A stretch of 64,000 nt of DNA from NCBI RefSeq assembly GCF_009806555.1, contig NZ_VUOK01000029.1, forward strand, positions 124,001-188,000. The letters run 5' to 3'. The DNA is from Methylobacterium sp. 2A (lineage in GTDB: Bacteria > Pseudomonadota > Alphaproteobacteria > Rhizobiales > Beijerinckiaceae). Below, one piece after another: positions 26,835 to 35,581 of this stretch. Within the stretch, counting starts at the first letter, position 1; the number at the start of each line of letters is the position of its first letter. The position numbers were made by a program, and so were the translations under genes. The notes under the pieces were generated by a model. It made no database searches and was not told the DNA's origin. It saw only the letters and a list, made by a program, of their open reading frames with translations.

Positions 26835-28202
26835 TTACGCGTCCCCGAACAGCGCCACCGCCAGCCGCGAATGATCCGCGCGCAGGCGACCCACATCGAT
26901 CCCGAGCGGTTGCCCGTCGATCACCCGCCAGCGCCCCGCCACCATCACCCGGTCGGCTCGGGTGGCCCCGCACAGGACCAGGGCCGCCAGCGGGTCGTGG
27001 GCGCCGGAGAAGCGCAATTCGTCCAGGGTGAACAGCGCGAGATCCGCCTCCCGCCCCGGTTCGATCTTCCCAATGTCCGAGCGGCCCAGGCACGCCGCCG
27101 ACCCCTCGCTCGCCCAGCGCAAAGCGTCGAGATGCGTCACCGCCTCCGCGCCATAGGTGAGCCGGCTCAGCATCACCGCGTGGCGCACGCCCTCCATCAG
27201 GTTCGAGCTGTCGTTCGAGGCCGAGCCGTCGACCCCGAGGCCGACGGGGGACCCCGCCGCCTCCAATTCGCAGGTGCGGCAGCGGCCGGATGCCAGGGTC
27301 ATGTTGGAGGTCGGGCAATGGCACACGCCGACCCCCGCCTTGCCGAGCCGGGCGACCTCGGCATCGTTGAAGTGGATGCCGTGGGCGAGCCACACCCGGT
27401 CGTTCAGCCAGCCGACCTCCTCCAGATACTCCACCGGCCGGCACTGGAACATCGACTGGCAGTAATCGTCCTCGTCGAGCGTCTCGCCGAGATGGGTGTG
27501 CAGGCGGCAGCCGTGGCGGGCGGCGAGATCCGCACTCTCGCGCATCAGGCGCTGGGTCACCGCAAACGGCGAGCACGGCGCGAGCCCGATCTGCACCATC
27601 GCGCCGGGGGCGGGATCGTGGAACAGGTTCAGCACCCGCTCGCTGTCGGAGAGAATCGTGTCGTCGTCCTGCGTCAGCGCCTGGGGCGGCAGGCCGCCCT
27701 CCCGGTCGGACAGGCTCATCGAGCCGCGGGTCACGAAGGCGCGGATGCCGAGAGCCCGGGCCTCGTCCACCTGGACGTCGACCGAATCCTCCAGCCCCTT
27801 CGGAAACAGGTAATGGTGGTCGCCCGCCGTGGTGCAGCCCGAGAGCAGCAGCTCGGTATAGGCCACCCGCGTGGCCAGCCGGAACGCCTCCGGGGTGATC
27901 CGGCCCCAGATCGTGTAGAGCGCCTTCAGCCAGGGGAAGAGCGGCTTGTTGATCGCGATCGGATGGGCGCGGGTCAGCGTCTGGAAGGCGTGGTGATGGG
28001 TGTTGATCAGCCCGGGGATCACCACGTGGCGGGACGCGTCGAAGGTCTCGTCCACCGGGGCCGCGGGCCGGGCGCCCGCCGCCACGTGTTCGACGATCCG
28101 GGTGCCTTCCACCACGATCCCGCCTTCCGCCCCAGCGGCCAGGATGGCGAGGGGGTTGCGGATCCAGAGGCGGCGTGATGCCGGTCCAGCTGCTTGCGCC
28201 AT
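26835..28202 (-). CDS. Amidohydrolase, 8-oxoguanine deaminase type
   Basis: A 455-residue cytoplasmic metal-dependent deaminase of the AtzA/guanine-deaminase superfamily. NTHHHAFQTLTRAHP supplies the first metal ligands, and LHTHLGETLDEDDYC, WLAHGIHF and GLGVDGSASNDSSNLMEG give the remaining His/Asp positions. The combination of NTHHHAFQT with VGLGVDGSASND is typical of 8-oxoguanine deaminases. The substrate is inferred from the family, as cytosine- or triazine-acting relatives are close. The start at 28202 (MAQAAGPASRR) is preferred over 28220. Confidence 0.82.
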   Translation of the reverse strand: MAQAAGPASRRLWIRNPLAILAAGAEGGIVVEGTRIVEHVAAGARPAAPVDETFDASRHVVIPGLINTHHHAFQTLTRAHPIAINKPLFPWLKALYTIWGRITPEAFRLATRVAYTELLLSGCTTAGDHHYLFPKGLEDSVDVQVDEARALGIRAFVTRGSMSLSDREGGLPPQALTQDDDTILSDSERVLNLFHDPAPGAMVQIGLAPCSPFAVTQRLMRESADLAARHGCRLHTHLGETLDEDDYCQSMFQCRPVEYLEEVGWLNDRVWLAHGIHFNDAEVARLGKAGVGVCHCPTSNMTLASGRCRTCELEAAGSPVGLGVDGSASNDSSNLMEGVRHAVMLSRLTYGAEAVTHLDALRWASEGSAACLGRSDIGKIEPGREADLALFTLDELRFSGAHDPLAALVLCGATRADRVMVAGRWRVIDGQPLGIDVGRLRADHSRLAVALFGDA

Positions 28203-28360
28203 GCGTCCGACCGCTCCCATTGCCCCGACGGCCCTGCGTAGCGGACGGGACGGAGTGCCCGCAACAGCCGCGTCGGCGCGGCGGCCAGGGTTGACGGATT
28301 CGGGCCGCCTTGAGAAACGTCACGGGGACTGACCTATCACCCGTTGGGAGCGGCCGCCCC

Positions 28361-28996
28361 GTGCCACGGACAGCCCCGCGTGAGGAGATTTTCGCGGCGA
28401 CACCGGTCCCGGGCGCCGCGCCGGCCGCCCTCGGCAGCGACGACCTGATCGAGCTCCTGTTCTTCGCCTATCGCGACTTCGTGGGGGATCCCGACCGGAT
28501 CCTGTCGGCCTACGGCTTCGGCCGGGCGCATCACCGGGTGCTGCACTTCGTCGACCGCTATCCGGGCCTGACCATCGCCGAGCTCCTCGACATCCTGCGG
28601 ATCACCAAGCAGAGCCTCAACCGGGTCCTGAAGGACCTGATCGGCCAGGGCTACGTCGCGCAGAAGCCGGGCCCGAGCGACCGGCGCCAGCGCCTCCTGT
28701 ACTGCACGGAATCGGGGGCGGAGCTCGCCGCCGACCTGACCCGCGTCCAGGCGCGCCGCCTCGCCCGGGCGCTGGCGGCACCGGATTCCCGGGGCTCGCC
28801 AGAGGACTTCTTGATGGCGATGATCGAGCCCGAGGACCGCCCGGCGGTCCAGCGCCTGATGGCGCGCCGCGGGACGGGAGCGCCCGCCGCCGACGGGGGC
28901 ACCGGTTCGGCGCAGGAGAGCGCGGCCCAACGACGATTGAGAGCCACGCCCGATCGCGGCGCGATCGGGAACGGCTCCGGCGGGGGCGGCGCATGA
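28361..28996 (+). CDS. petP: MarR-family transcriptional regulator, PetP-like
   Basis: A 211-residue winged-helix regulator. The core matches MarR: FVDRYPGLTIAELLDILRITKQSLNRVLKDLIGQGYV (region about residues 65-101) with the recognition helix ITKQSLNRVL, and the wing GPSDRRQRLLYCTESG. Its stop overlaps the start of a PetR-type response regulator by four bases, the petP/petR gene pair known from Rhodobacter, where it affects cytochrome bc1 genes. The GTG start at 28361 has GGGAG upstream; a TTG at 28310 is possible. Confidence 0.85.
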   Translation: MPRTAPREEIFAATPVPGAAPAALGSDDLIELLFFAYRDFVGDPDRILSAYGFGRAHHRVLHFVDRYPGLTIAELLDILRITKQSLNRVLKDLIGQGYVAQKPGPSDRRQRLLYCTESGAELAADLTRVQARRLARALAAPDSRGSPEDFLMAMIEPEDRPAVQRLMARRGTGAPAADGGTGSAQESAAQRRLRATPDRGAIGNGSGGGGA

Positions 28997-29700
28997 GCCA
29001 TCCCGCCCGGGCCGACCTGCCCGACGAGGCCCCGCACGTCCTCGTGGTCGACGACGACCGCCGCCTGCGCGAATTGCTCGCCCGCTACCTGACCGACCAG
29101 GGGTTCCGGGTCACCGCGGCCGCGAGCGCCGCCGAGGCCCGGGCCCGGGCCCAGAGCGTGGTGTTCGACGCCATGGTGCTCGACGTGATGATGCCGGGCG
29201 AGAACGGCTTCGACTACGCCCGCAGCGTGCGCGAGACCTCCCGGGTGCCGATCCTGATGCTCACCGCCCGCTCCAACCCGAACGACCGCGTGATGGGCCT
29301 GGAGATCGGGGCGGACGATTACCTGCCCAAACCCTTCGAGCCGCGGGAACTGACGCTGCGGCTCAACAACATCATCAAGCGCGGCGTGCGTCCCCGCGAG
29401 GCGGCCCCCGAGACCGTGACCTTCGGGCCCTTCGCGTTCCGGATCGACCGGGGCGAGCTGCGCCGGGACGACGAACTGATCCGCATCACCGAGCGCGAGC
29501 GCGAGATCCTGACCATCCTGGCGCTGGCGGGCGGCGCCAACGTGGAGCGCGAGCAGCTCGCGGGCCCCGATGGGGCGGCAGCGGAGCGCACGGTCGACGT
29601 GCAGATCAACCGCCTGCGCCGCAAGACCGAGGTCGATCCCGCCAATCCGGTCTTCCTCCAGACCGTGCGCGGCGTCGGCTACCGGCTCGCGGTGGATTGA
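28993..29700 (+). CDS. petR: OmpR-family response regulator, PetR-like
   Basis: A 235-residue two-domain regulator. The receiver domain (about residues 15-130) has LVVDDDRRLREL, the phospho-acceptor in VLDVMMPGENG, a TAR switch region and YLPKPFEPRELTLR. The C-terminal winged-helix domain (about 145-235) has ITEREREILTILA and TVDVQINRLRRKTEVDP...VRGVGYRL. The close coupling to the MarR gene and sequence pattern fit PetR. A sensor kinase is not encoded next to it. Confidence 0.9.
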   Translation: MSHPARADLPDEAPHVLVVDDDRRLRELLARYLTDQGFRVTAAASAAEARARAQSVVFDAMVLDVMMPGENGFDYARSVRETSRVPILMLTARSNPNDRVMGLEIGADDYLPKPFEPRELTLRLNNIIKRGVRPREAAPETVTFGPFAFRIDRGELRRDDELIRITEREREILTILALAGGANVEREQLAGPDGAAAERTVDVQINRLRRKTEVDPANPVFLQTVRGVGYRLAVD

Positions 29701-29722
29701 GGGGCCGGCGGAGGCGGGTGGA

Positions 29723-29959
29723 TCACACCGTCCGCGGCTCGTCGGGCTTCAGCTTGAGCGCCTTGGCGATCCGGGTGGACAGGCTGCCCACCAGGGCGAC
29801 CGCCGCCCGGGCGTCGGCCACGCCGCGTACGGCCTCCAGGGCCTCCTCGGCATTGGGCTTCATCACCGCGTAGACCACGGGACGCGGCGCCTTGCGGGAG
29901 CGCTCCGGCGTCACGGCGACGAGGAAGGCGGTGTAGCGTCTCCGTGGGCGACCGGGCAT
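29723..29959 (-). CDS. Small basic protein of unknown function
   Basis: A 78-residue protein starting MPGRPRRRYTAFLVAVTPERSRKAPRPV. A hydrophobic strand (VALVGSLSTRIAKAL) and a Lys/Arg-rich composition suggest a nucleic-acid or ribosome-linked role, but no family is recognised. Its upstream end overlaps the end of the hydratase remnant frame. Codon use resembles its neighbours, which gives moderate support for it being real. Confidence 0.5.
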   Translation of the reverse strand: MPGRPRRRYTAFLVAVTPERSRKAPRPVVYAVMKPNAEEALEAVRGVADARAAVALVGSLSTRIAKALKLKPDEPRTV

Positions 29960-30258
29960 GCTTCCGAATGTGGTATGTCGGCTAAGTAACGCCAAGGCCC
30001 GATTTCAGGCTTAAGCGCAGCGTGTCTCGCCAAATCCCACGATAAACCCGGCCGATCGCGCCAGATCAAGGTGAGATCGATATCGGGCAGCGGCAATCCG
30101 CCGATTCGGGTGCGCCAGCGTTCGCCGGACGCCACCGGCAATGCGTCGGTCAAGGTGCCGGTCGTGATACTCTCACCGACCGTGAGCGGTGGGGAGCCGG
30201 GGTCGTTAGCCAGCACACCGACGAGATGACCGAGGGCGGCGAGGGGACCCGCACCCAT
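29911..30258 (-). pseudogene. C-terminal remnant of a 2-keto-4-pentenoate hydratase family gene
   Basis: An open frame of 115 codons whose first 64 codons (30067-30258) read like the C-terminal end of FAH-type hydratases/decarboxylases: PLAALGHLVGVLAND, then LTVGESITTGTLTDALPVASGE and GLPLPDIDLTL. The N-terminal two thirds with the active site are absent, and the next gene ends only 57 bases upstream. The codons after DLTL do not resemble the family and look like read-through past a lost stop. I interpret it as a decaying gene fragment. Confidence 0.7.
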
Positions 30259-30315
30259 GACGTTCCGGCCACCGCCCCGATCGGCTGGCCTCCCATCCGG
30301 CAGGTCGAGGGCCGG

Positions 30316-31194
30316 CTACCAGCTCAGCCGCTCGATCACCGCATCGGGATGCACCGCCTGCCGGCCGAGCCAGTCCGCGATGTCGCCCAGCCGGTGGTGC
30401 TCGGCCGTGACGCCGAGTTCCTCCGCGTGGATGCCCCGGGCCACCAGCAGGCTCGCGATGCCGAAGCCCCGCGCGCCCGCGATGTCGGTGCGGATCGCGT
30501 CGCCGATCGCCAGGACCCGGGCCGGGTCGACCGGGGCGCCCGCGAGATCGCTGCCTTTGGCGAGCGCCGCCTCGTAGACCGGCCGGTGCGGCTTGCCGGC
30601 ATAGACCACGGCGCCGCCGATCTCCGCGTAGGCCGCCGCCAGCAGGCCCGCGCAGGGGATCAGGCGGTTGCCGCTCTCCACCACGAGGTCGGGGTTGGCG
30701 CAGATCATCGTCAGCCCGCGGGCGGCGAGCCGCGTCAGCTCCGGCCGGTAATCATCGGCGGTCTCGCTGCGGTCGTCGAACAGGCCCGTGCAGACCACGA
30801 GGTCGGCCTCCTCCTCCGGCACGAGGCTGAGATCGAGGCCCTGGAAGATGCCGAGATCCCGCTCCGGCCCGATATGGCGGATCCGGGCGCCGGGCCGCGC
30901 CGCGATCAGGCCGCGGGTGAGGTCGCCCGAGGTGAGGATCGCGTCGTAGGCCTCCCGCGGCACCCCGAACCGGTCGAGGATCCGCCCCACGCCGTCCCCG
31001 GGCCGGGGCGCGTTCGAGACCAGCACCACCCGGCGCGGCCGGTCCCCGGCCAGGCCGCGGAAGCGGATCAGCGCCGCGCCGGCCGGCCCGTGGGCCTTCT
31101 GACCGTCATGCAGCACGCCCCAGACGTCGCAGAGGATCAGGTCGTACCGGTCGGCGATGGCGCCGAGGCCGTTCAGGGTCGGAATGGTGGTCAT
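30316..31194 (-). CDS. HAD-superfamily class IIA hydrolase
   Basis: A 292-residue sugar-phosphatase-like HAD protein (TIGR01459 type). Motif I DVWGVLHDG is at about residues 22-30 (Asp nucleophile), motif II VLVSNAPRP at about 57-65, a class IIA cap domain lies in the middle, VYAGKPHRPVYEAAL carries the catalytic lysine, and VLAIGDAIRTDIAGARGFGI is motif IV. The ATG at 31194 (MTTIPTLNGL) follows the natural family start; the longer open frame runs into repeat A5. Substrate unknown. Confidence 0.9.
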   Translation of the reverse strand: MTTIPTLNGLGAIADRYDLILCDVWGVLHDGQKAHGPAGAALIRFRGLAGDRPRRVVLVSNAPRPGDGVGRILDRFGVPREAYDAILTSGDLTRGLIAARPGARIRHIGPERDLGIFQGLDLSLVPEEEADLVVCTGLFDDRSETADDYRPELTRLAARGLTMICANPDLVVESGNRLIPCAGLLAAAYAEIGGAVVYAGKPHRPVYEAALAKGSDLAGAPVDPARVLAIGDAIRTDIAGARGFGIASLLVARGIHAEELGVTAEHHRLGDIADWLGRQAVHPDAVIERLSW

Positions 31195-31201
31195 CGCAAG
31201 T

Positions 31202-31309
31202 CCTGGTTTCAAAAGGTCCGGGACCTTTTGCGGGTGCAGGGCAGAGCCCTGCAAAGACCTAGGGGCTCTGCCCCTGGACCCCGCCAAAGGGCTCGCCCTT
31301 TGGGAACCC
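31202..31309. repeat. Family A multi-hairpin repeat, copy A5
   Basis: GGTTTCAAAAGGTCCGGGACC, the CAGGGCAGAGCCCTG stem, GGGGCTCTGCCCC and CCAAAGGGCTCGCCCTTTGG. It lies between two leftward genes, ending two bases from the stop of the esterase gene. One of the two non-convergent copies. Confidence 0.88.
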
Positions 31310-31310
31310 C

Positions 31311-32513
31311 TTACCGGCGTTTCGGGCCTAACCGATGTTCGGCGAAGAAGTCGAGCATCGCCCGGGAGGCGTCGGGGCCGTCGCGGTCCGTGTAGCTGCC
31401 CTCGGGGTGGCCGCCCGACCACGCGTGGCCGGCGCCGCGCACCCGCCAATCCTCCACCACGACCCGGCCGGAGGAATCCCGGTAGCGGGTGCGGGTGAAG
31501 GGATGGCCGCGGCCCTCGATGGTCTCGGACCGCGCGGTCAGCCCCGCGACATTGGCCTGCGCCAGCACCTGATCGGCGTTGCGCACGCTGACCGTCCCGT
31601 CATCCTCGCCGTGGAAGACGATGGTGGGCACGCGGGTCGCCGCGGCGGGCGCCCCGAACGGCATCGGTGCGGCGAGGCCGGGCGCCCCGACCTGCATGGC
31701 CATCAGGGCCGAGCCGAGGTCGCGGGCGCAGCCGGCGGCGAGGCCCGAATGCACCCCCACGGCGGCGTAGAGATCCGGATAGGCCCGGGCGATGTTGAGG
31801 GCCGCCGCGCCGCCCGCCGACAGGCCCGCGATGTAGACCCGGGCCGGGTCGATCGGGTGCTCGGCCATGATCGCGCGGGTGAGGCCCGCGATGATCGCCG
31901 GCTCGCCCGAGCCGCGGGCCTGATCGCGGGGATCGTACCAGTTCCAGCAGCGCTGGGCATGAGCCTGCCGGCTCTGCGCCGGATAGGCCACGAACACGCC
32001 CGCGCGCTCGGCCAGGATGTTCATGCCGGTGCCGGCCGCGAAATCGTCCGGGTTCTGCGTGCAGCCGTGCAGCATGACGACGAGCGGCGCCCGGGCATCC
32101 GGACGGCTCGGGATGAACAGCTTGTAGTCGCGGCTGCCGGCGGCTTCCGTATGGCTCAGGGCGACGAACCGGCCCCCCGGGGGACCCGAGGGGTCGGCGG
32201 GCGGCGCGGGCTGACGCAGGGGCTTGCCCAAACCCTTCAGGACGGGCGCGAGACCGCGCACGACCTGCTCGACCACCTCGCGCACCCGCGGGCCGGATTC
32301 GGCCGGATCCCGTGCCGGGACGGGATGCGCTTCGGGGGCGGCCGCCTCACGGCGGGCCTGCGGGGCACCACCGAGGCTGCGCTGGATCAGCGCGGTGGCC
32401 TCGTCCAGGCGGCCGAGCCCGGTGAGTCGGGTCGCCTCGATCAGGTCGGCCCAGGGCGAGGCGCCGGACCCGCGGGTCGGCTCCCCGTCGTGGCTGCCGA
32501 GATCGTCGGTCAT
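31311..32513 (-). CDS. PHB-depolymerase-family esterase
   Basis: A 400-residue alpha/beta hydrolase of the LpqC/PHB depolymerase (Esterase_PHB) family. The N-terminal 100 residues are an Ala/Pro-rich extension with DLIEATRLTGLGRLDEATALIQRSL. The catalytic domain has PLVVMLHGCTQNPDDFAAGTGMN (oxyanion region), the nucleophile elbow GLSAGGAAA (GxSxG), FHGEDDGTVS (Asp) and GAGHAWSGG (His). There is no signal peptide, so the enzyme may act on intracellular polyhydroxybutyrate or short esters. The start MTDDLGSHDG at 32513 is preferred over 32579. Confidence 0.88.
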   Translation of the reverse strand: MTDDLGSHDGEPTRGSGASPWADLIEATRLTGLGRLDEATALIQRSLGGAPQARREAAAPEAHPVPARDPAESGPRVREVVEQVVRGLAPVLKGLGKPLRQPAPPADPSGPPGGRFVALSHTEAAGSRDYKLFIPSRPDARAPLVVMLHGCTQNPDDFAAGTGMNILAERAGVFVAYPAQSRQAHAQRCWNWYDPRDQARGSGEPAIIAGLTRAIMAEHPIDPARVYIAGLSAGGAAALNIARAYPDLYAAVGVHSGLAAGCARDLGSALMAMQVGAPGLAAPMPFGAPAAATRVPTIVFHGEDDGTVSVRNADQVLAQANVAGLTARSETIEGRGHPFTRTRYRDSSGRVVVEDWRVRGAGHAWSGGHPEGSYTDRDGPDASRAMLDFFAEHRLGPKRR

Positions 32514-32688
32514 GCGTGTGCGCCTCGCTGTCGCGGCCTTCCTGTCACGGCTGGGACCTACGCGCCGAAGCCACCGCATGGACCATCCTCACCATCCGAC
32601 CGATGGTAGGCCGAGCGTGGATTGTGCGTTGCAATAAACCCCGTCCCGCTGCGCCGCAACACCTCGGGACGCGGGTCTGCCGGTCGCG

Positions 32689-33411
32689 TCAGGCGGGCTC
32701 GTCGGTGCCGATATAGTCGCCCCAGATCGCGGCGGCGCCGAGGCTGGCCCGGAAGGCGTCGTGGCGGGCGCGTTCGTCCTCGGTCAGGCGGCTCCGGTAC
32801 GGGCGCGGCGCCGCGGCGCTCGCCTGCCGGGCGGCCGATCCTGCGGCGGGGGCGGCGACCGCCGCCTCCATGAGCCCGAGGCTGGTCTGCTTGCCGCCGA
32901 GCAATTCGACATAGACCTCGGCCAGGATCTGGGCGTCGAGCAGCGCCCCGTGCTTGGTGCGCTTCGTGTTGTCGATGCCGTAGCGGGCGCAGAGGGCATC
33001 GAGGTTGTTGGCCGCGCCCGGGTGCTTGCGCCGGGCCATCGGCAGGGTGTCGACCACGTCCTCCAGCCGGATCGGCGGCGGGGCGCGGTCGCCGAGCCGG
33101 GCATATTCCATGTTGAGGAAGCCGACATCGAAGGGCGCGTTGTGGATCACGAGACGCCCGTCGCCGAGGAAATCCAGCAGCTCGCCGACGATCTCGGCGA
33201 AGACCGGCTTGTCGGCGAGGAACGCGTCCGACAGGCCGTGGACGTTGAACGCCCCCTCGGAGACCGCCCGCTGCGGGTTGCAGTAGCGGTGGAAGGTCCG
33301 GCCCGTGGGGATGTGGTTGAGGAGCTCGACGGCGCCGATCTCGATCAGCCGGTCGCCGCCCTTGGCCTCCGTACCGGTGGTCTCGGTGTCGAGGACGATC
33401 TCGCGCAGCAT
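32689..33411 (-). CDS. dnaQ: DNA polymerase III epsilon subunit (3'-5' proofreading exonuclease)
   Basis: A 240-residue DEDD exonuclease. ExoI motif EIVLDTETTG is at residues 4-13, ExoII is HNAPFDVGFLNMEYARLG, and ExoIII is KHGALLDAQILAEVYVEL with the catalytic His and Asp. An Ala-rich linker and a C-terminal tail bind the alpha subunit. It corrects misincorporated bases during replication. In many alphaproteobacteria dnaQ adjoins coaE-aroE-maf; here a RelE-type module, an SDR gene and a small gene separate it from them. Confidence 0.96.
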   Translation of the reverse strand: MLREIVLDTETTGTEAKGGDRLIEIGAVELLNHIPTGRTFHRYCNPQRAVSEGAFNVHGLSDAFLADKPVFAEIVGELLDFLGDGRLVIHNAPFDVGFLNMEYARLGDRAPPPIRLEDVVDTLPMARRKHPGAANNLDALCARYGIDNTKRTKHGALLDAQILAEVYVELLGGKQTSLGLMEAAVAAPAAGSAARQASAAAPRPYRSRLTEDERARHDAFRASLGAAAIWGDYIGTDEPA

Positions 33412-33539
33412 GGGTCTCGCGGCTCAGCAGGTTGGGGGCGGATCCTATTTGGATAGGCCAGCGCAGTTAAGCTTCCCCGCGCAAGGATCAAAATGAGTCG
33501 CACGTTCCGTTCGCCGACCGGGAAGGACCTTGATCGCCA

Positions 33540-33554
33540 TAGGTCAATGACCTA
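33540..33554. promoter_or_regulatory. Palindromic operator upstream of a RelE-type toxin-antitoxin pair
   Basis: TAGGTCA-A-TGACCTA, two perfect 7-base arms around one base, immediately before the GGAGG ribosome-binding site of the toxin gene. Its position is that expected for an autoregulatory antitoxin operator. Confidence 0.65.
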
Positions 33555-33565
33555 CGGAGGAACCC

Positions 33566-33910
33566 GTGAAGAAGCCTCTGCATGAGACGCATGAGACAGC
33601 TGCCTTCATGGCGCGCTGTGCCCGGCTCGGGCTGACGGAGGCCGACCGGGACGACATGGTCCTGCAAGTTGCGCGGGCCCCAAGTGCGGGCGCGATCGTG
33701 CGAGGCTCCGGCGGCTTGCGGAAAGTACGTTGGGGCGGACCTGGCGGTTACCGCATCCTGGTCGCCTACTTCGATGCCGCGTCGCCTGCCGTTCTCATGT
33801 CCATCCTGGCCAAAAATCAGCAGGCGAATTTTACTGATGCACAGATCAAATCTTTGCATGCAGAGATCAAATCCATCAAAGATGCACGTCGATCCCACAA
33901 GATTGAATGA
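33566..33910 (+). CDS. RelE/HigB-type toxin
   Basis: A 114-residue putative mRNA interferase or gyrase-type toxin of the RelE/ParE superfamily. The pattern IVRGSGGLRKVRWGGPGGYRILVAYFD followed by VLMSILAKNQQANFTDAQIKSLHAEIK matches HigB-like toxins that cleave ribosome-bound mRNA, with the conserved basic patch and the KNxQ...LT motif. The GTG start has a GGAGG site six bases upstream. The toxin precedes the antitoxin, as in higBA. The GC content of its distal part is lower than its neighbours, suggesting recent acquisition. Confidence 0.88.
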   Translation: MKKPLHETHETAAFMARCARLGLTEADRDDMVLQVARAPSAGAIVRGSGGLRKVRWGGPGGYRILVAYFDAASPAVLMSILAKNQQANFTDAQIKSLHAEIKSIKDARRSHKIE

Positions 33911-33967
33911 TGTGATCTCGTTGTTTCAGACGCTGGGAAGCGCATTCTCTTGGGAAAGGCCTTCGAC

Positions 33968-34300
33968 ATGAACGATGTGACCGACGACATCTTCAACGAC
34001 CTCATGGACGGGTTCGCGCAAATTCGCCGACACGATGCGGGGGATCCCGATCACGGTCTTCGCCTGCACATTCCGAAGCAGGTCGACGTCGCGGCGATCC
34101 GCAAACGCACCGGCAATTCGCAGCCCGTCTTTGCCAGCAGCATCGGCGTGCCGGTCGATACCCTCCGGCAGTGGGAGCAGGGGCGTCGGCGGCCACAGGG
34201 CGCCGCGCTCGTCCTTCTCGCGATGCTCGAGAGAAAGCCGCGTCTGGTCGAGGAGATACTCGGTTCACCCGAAGAGCGGGATGTGACCGCCGCATCCTGA
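33968..34300 (+). CDS. Helix-turn-helix antitoxin, HigA/NadS-type
   Basis: A 110-residue antitoxin. The C-terminal half is a Xre-type helix-turn-helix: VDVAAIRKRTGNSQPVFASSIGVPVDTLRQWEQGRRRPQG (region about residues 40-80), where QPVFASSIGVPVDTLRQWEQG is the DNA-binding part. The N-terminus (DDIFNDLMDGFAQIRRH) would contact the toxin. It follows the toxin by 57 bases. The ATG at 33968 is used because a GGGAAAGG site precedes it; a TTG at 33950 is possible. Confidence 0.88.
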   Translation: MNDVTDDIFNDLMDGFAQIRRHDAGDPDHGLRLHIPKQVDVAAIRKRTGNSQPVFASSIGVPVDTLRQWEQGRRRPQGAALVLLAMLERKPRLVEEILGSPEERDVTAAS

Positions 34301-34382
34301 GCGCGCTGCACCCGCGACACGGCGTGTGGGCGGTTCAGCAAGAGGATAATCGAGAGCCCGGCCCTTCATCGACATCCGGCAC

Positions 34383-34634
34383 TCACCGGGACATGTTGCG
34401 ATAGACACAGACACGTCCCTGGTCCTCGTAGCCGGCCGGACAGGCCGTGACGCAGGCGCCAGCGGCGAATTTCTTGGGGGGCGGGCAGGATGCGGTGTAT
34501 TGCGCGCGGGCCGGCGCAATGGCGAGCAGAGCCAGGATGAAGCAGGCCCCTCGCCCGGCGCGCCACCCAGGCCTCGACCCGAAGCGGCGGACGAAAGCCT
34601 GTGGCGACCGGATCATCCACCCTGTTCGCATCAT
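34383..34634 (-). CDS. Small secreted cysteine-containing protein
   Basis: An 83-residue protein. A basic N-terminus and hydrophobic helix (ACFILALLAIAPARAQ) form a signal peptide cleaved near the Ala-Arg-Ala. The mature part YTASCPPPKKFAAGACVTACPAGYEDQGRVCVY has four cysteines, a compact disulfide-type pattern similar to short EGF-like or cysteine-rich exported domains. No family recognised. The paired ATGs at 34634/34631 follow a GAGAGG site. The frame is open to 34673. Confidence 0.6.
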   Translation of the reverse strand: MMRTGWMIRSPQAFVRRFGSRPGWRAGRGACFILALLAIAPARAQYTASCPPPKKFAAGACVTACPAGYEDQGRVCVYRNMSR

Positions 34635-34715
34635 GGGCGGCCTCTCATCGCGCATGTGCCTCCAAGATGACACGCACTCCGCCTTGAATATCTCACGGCG
34701 CGGGACGTGTCGGCT

Positions 34716-35522
34716 CTAGCCTCCGGGGGTAGCTGCGGTGCCGGCGAGCAACCCGCCGTCGATGCTGATCTCAGCACCGGTCATGTAGGCGGCCTCGTCG
34801 GACGCGAGCAGGACGCAGACCGCCGCGACTTCCTCCGGGGTCCCGAAGCGCCGCAACGGCGTATCGGCAACCAGGGCGGCCATGCGGTCTGTGCGGTCGG
34901 GGCCATTCCCCAGCATCGGCTCCCACATCGGCGTCAGCACCGCGGCGGGATGAACCGAATTGCAGCGCACGTTCAGCCCCTGAGCGGCGCAGTACAGCGC
35001 CACCGTCTTGGTGTGGTTGCGGATCGCCGCCTTGGAGGAGGCGTAGGCCGCCGCCATCGGAATGCCGACGAGGCCAGAACGCGACGAGATGTTGATGATG
35101 GCGCCGCTCCCCGTCCGCCGCATCGCCCGGATCGCAGCCCTGCAACCGAGGAAGACGCCGTCGAGATTCGTCGCGTGGACCGCCCGCCAATCGGCCAGGG
35201 TGGCGGTCTCGGGATCGTGCGCGACCGGCCTGTCCTCGAACCCGGTGACGCCCGCATTGTTGACGAGCGCGTCGAGACGGCCGTGCCGGGCCATGAGATC
35301 CGCCATCACGCCCTCCCAGGCCGCCTCGTCGCGTACGTCGAGCGGTGCGAACCGTGCCCGGTCGCAGCCGATCGTCTCGGCGACCGCGCAACCGGCCGGC
35401 GTGTCCCGGTCGGTGACCCAGACGAACGCGCCCTCGGCCGCGAAGGCCCGCGCGATGGCTTCACCGATGCCGCGGCCTGCGCCGGTCACGAGCGTCACCT
35501 TGTCCCGAAGCCGGTCCGCCAT
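34716..35522 (-). CDS. Short-chain dehydrogenase/reductase
   Basis: A 268-residue classical SDR, NAD(P)-dependent oxidoreductase of unknown substrate. The glycine-rich cofactor motif [13 protein letters not shown] is at about residues 11-23, NNAGVTG at about 92-98, the catalytic Ser is in INISSRSG and the active-site YASSK is intact. The C-terminal [18 protein letters not shown] is typical of the family. The Asp after the second strand (VTDRD) suggests NAD rather than NADP. Not clearly part of the adjacent coaE operon. Confidence 0.9.
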   Translation of the reverse strand: MADRLRDKVTLVTGAGRGIGEAIARAFAAEGAFVWVTDRDTPAGCAVAETIGCDRARFAPLDVRDEAAWEGVMADLMARHGRLDALVNNAGVTGFEDRPVAHDPETATLADWRAVHATNLDGVFLGCRAAIRAMRRTGSGAIINISSRSGLVGIPMAAAYASSKAAIRNHTKTVALYCAAQGLNVRCNSVHPAAVLTPMWEPMLGNGPDRTDRMAALVADTPLRRFGTPEEVAAVCVLLASDEAAYMTGAEISIDGGLLAGTAATPGG

Positions 35523-35581
35523 GGCATCACTCGCCGCGAAGCGCACCGACCCGAGAATCGAGGCGCTGTTCGGCCTTCGCC

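Noticed and set aside
28310..28360. The TTG codon at 28310 as the petP start
   Set aside because: The GTG at 28361 has a GGGAG site and gives a protein closer to the usual length; TTG is possible but less supported.
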